Below, piece by piece: positions 63,188 to 64,000 of a DNA stretch of 64,000 bases (positions within the stretch are counted from its first letter, which is position 1; every line of letters starts with the position of its first letter). Below the pieces are notes generated by a model, which was not told where the DNA came from, searched no databases, and saw nothing but the letters and a program-made list of their open reading frames with translations. The DNA comes from Streptomyces showdoensis (GTDB lineage Bacteria; Actinomycetota; Actinomycetes; Streptomycetales; Streptomycetaceae): contig NZ_BAAAXG010000026.1 of the NCBI RefSeq assembly GCF_039535475.1, forward strand, positions 4,260,197-4,324,196, written 5' to 3'. The position numbers and the translations under genes are program-made.

Positions 63188-64000
63188 GCCTGCTCCCGCT
63201 GCTGTTCGCCGTGCTCCTCGTCCTGGCCAACGGCTTCTTCGTCGGTGCCCGAGTTCGCCCTCGTCTCCGTGCGCCGCAGCCAGATCGAGCCGCTCGGCGG
63301 CTCCCGAGCCCGCCAGGTCCTGTACGGCCTGGAGAACCTGCCGCAGATGATGGCCGCCGCCCAGTTCGGCATCACCGTCTGCTCGCTCACCCTGGGCGCG
63401 GTCGCCGAGCCGACCGTGGCCCGGCTGCTCGAACCGGTCTTCCACGCGGTGGGCGTGCCGGAGGGCCTGATCCACCCCCTCGGGTACGTGTTCGCGCTCG
63501 CCGCGGTGGTCTTCCTCCACCTCGTCATCGGCGAGATGGTCCCGAAGAACCTGGCGATGGCCGATCCCGAGCGGGACCGCGCTGTGGCTGGGCCCCGGGC
63601 TGGTCGGCTTCGCCCGGCTCTGCCGCCCGGTGACCAGCGCCCTCGGCGCCTGCGCCCGGCTCGTCCTCAAGGCCTTCCACGTGGAGCCGCAAGGACGAGG
63701 TGGAGGCGGTCTTCACCCGGGCGCAGCTCGGCCGGCTGGTCGAGGACGCCGGCCAGGCCGGGCTGCTCGACCCGGCCGAGCAGGAGCGCCTGGAGGACGC
63801 CCTGGAGCTGGGCACCCGCCCCGTCACGACGTCCTGATCCCCTCGGCCTCGCTGGTGACGGTCTCCCCGTCGGTGACCCCAGCGCGAGATCGAGGAGCTG
63901 ACCGTCCGCACCGGCTACTCCCGCTTCCCGGTGTCCGGGGGCCGGGGCACCTTCATGGGCTTCGTGCACGTGAAGGACGTCCTGGACCTGGAGGACCGGG
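63184..64000 (+). CDS. Second hemolysin-family (CNNM/CBS) protein, 3' truncated by window, many indels
   Basis: The start is ATG 63184 (SLLPLLFAVLLVLANGFFV). Reading needs at least five corrections: extra C at 63248-63250, extra G at 63573-63575, extra C at 63690, a missing base near 63826, and an extra A at 63881. Corrected pieces give AEFALVSVRRSQIEPL, GEMVPKNLAMADPER, DEVEAVFTRAQLGRLVEDAGQAGLLDP, and the CBS start YSRFPVSGGRGTFMGFVHVKDVL. A tandem pair of such genes is normal in Streptomyces. The rest lies outside the window. Confidence 0.75.

Overview
The window is chromosomal DNA from a high-GC actinomycete, almost certainly a Streptomyces. Support comes from the strongly G/C-ending codons, many GTG/TTG starts, ATGA/GTGA gene overlaps, and marker genes such as bldD, the actinobacterial IHF (sIHF) and a helicase-dead PriA. 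The gene order (alaS, ruvX, mltG, aro genes, efp-nusB-bldD, pyr operon, sIHF-gmk-rpoZ-coaBC-metK-priA-fmt-rsmB-rpe, rib operon, hisE-hisG) is, from memory, the conserved core order around bldD in S. coelicolor. I see no tRNA, rRNA, CRISPR array, insertion sequence or prophage.

Layout. 1-9.9 kb: tail of a small protein, alaS, ruvX, mltG, then the shikimate genes aroE-(small membrane protein)-aroC-aroK-aroB-aroQ, closed by hairpins. 10.0-13.2 kb: a P-loop protein, an M24-fold protein with altered metal ligands, efp and nusB, ending in two perfect hairpins facing bldD. 13.2-13.8 kb: bldD on the minus strand with a perfect BldD box upstream. 13.9-26.2 kb: pyrimidine block pyrR-pyrB-pyrC-membrane protein-carA-carB, then pyrD(class 2)-pyrF, then an unexpected second dihydroorotate dehydrogenase pair (pyrK-pyrD class 1). 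A PyrR-type RNA element overlaps the pyrR ribosome-binding site. 26.2-37.3 kb: sIHF, gmk, rpoZ, coaBC, metK, priA, an HTH protein (minus), fmt, rsmB and rpe.

37.4-55.2 kb is a more accessory stretch: a SorC-type sugar regulator, a secreted RNase with its barstar-like inhibitor, a GuaB1-type GMP reductase-like enzyme, an SGNH hydrolase, an amino acid permease with an Lrp regulator, a DavA/DavB-like pair predicted for lysine breakdown, a uracil-type permease, an MFS exporter divergent from a ROK regulator, and a GH18 chitinase with classic chitin-responsive direct repeats over its promoter. 55.4-59.9 kb: an FMN riboswitch and the operon ribD-ribE-ribM-ribBA-ribH. 59.9-64 kb: hisE, hisG, a PH-domain membrane protein and two CNNM/CBS hemolysin-family genes, the last running off the window.

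A recurring oddity is single-base indels in genes that should be intact: alaS, aroB, hisE, hisG and at least eight in the two CNNM genes. Most are one extra C or G in a short run. Because alaS is essential, most are probably sequence errors, concentrated in the last 4 kb.
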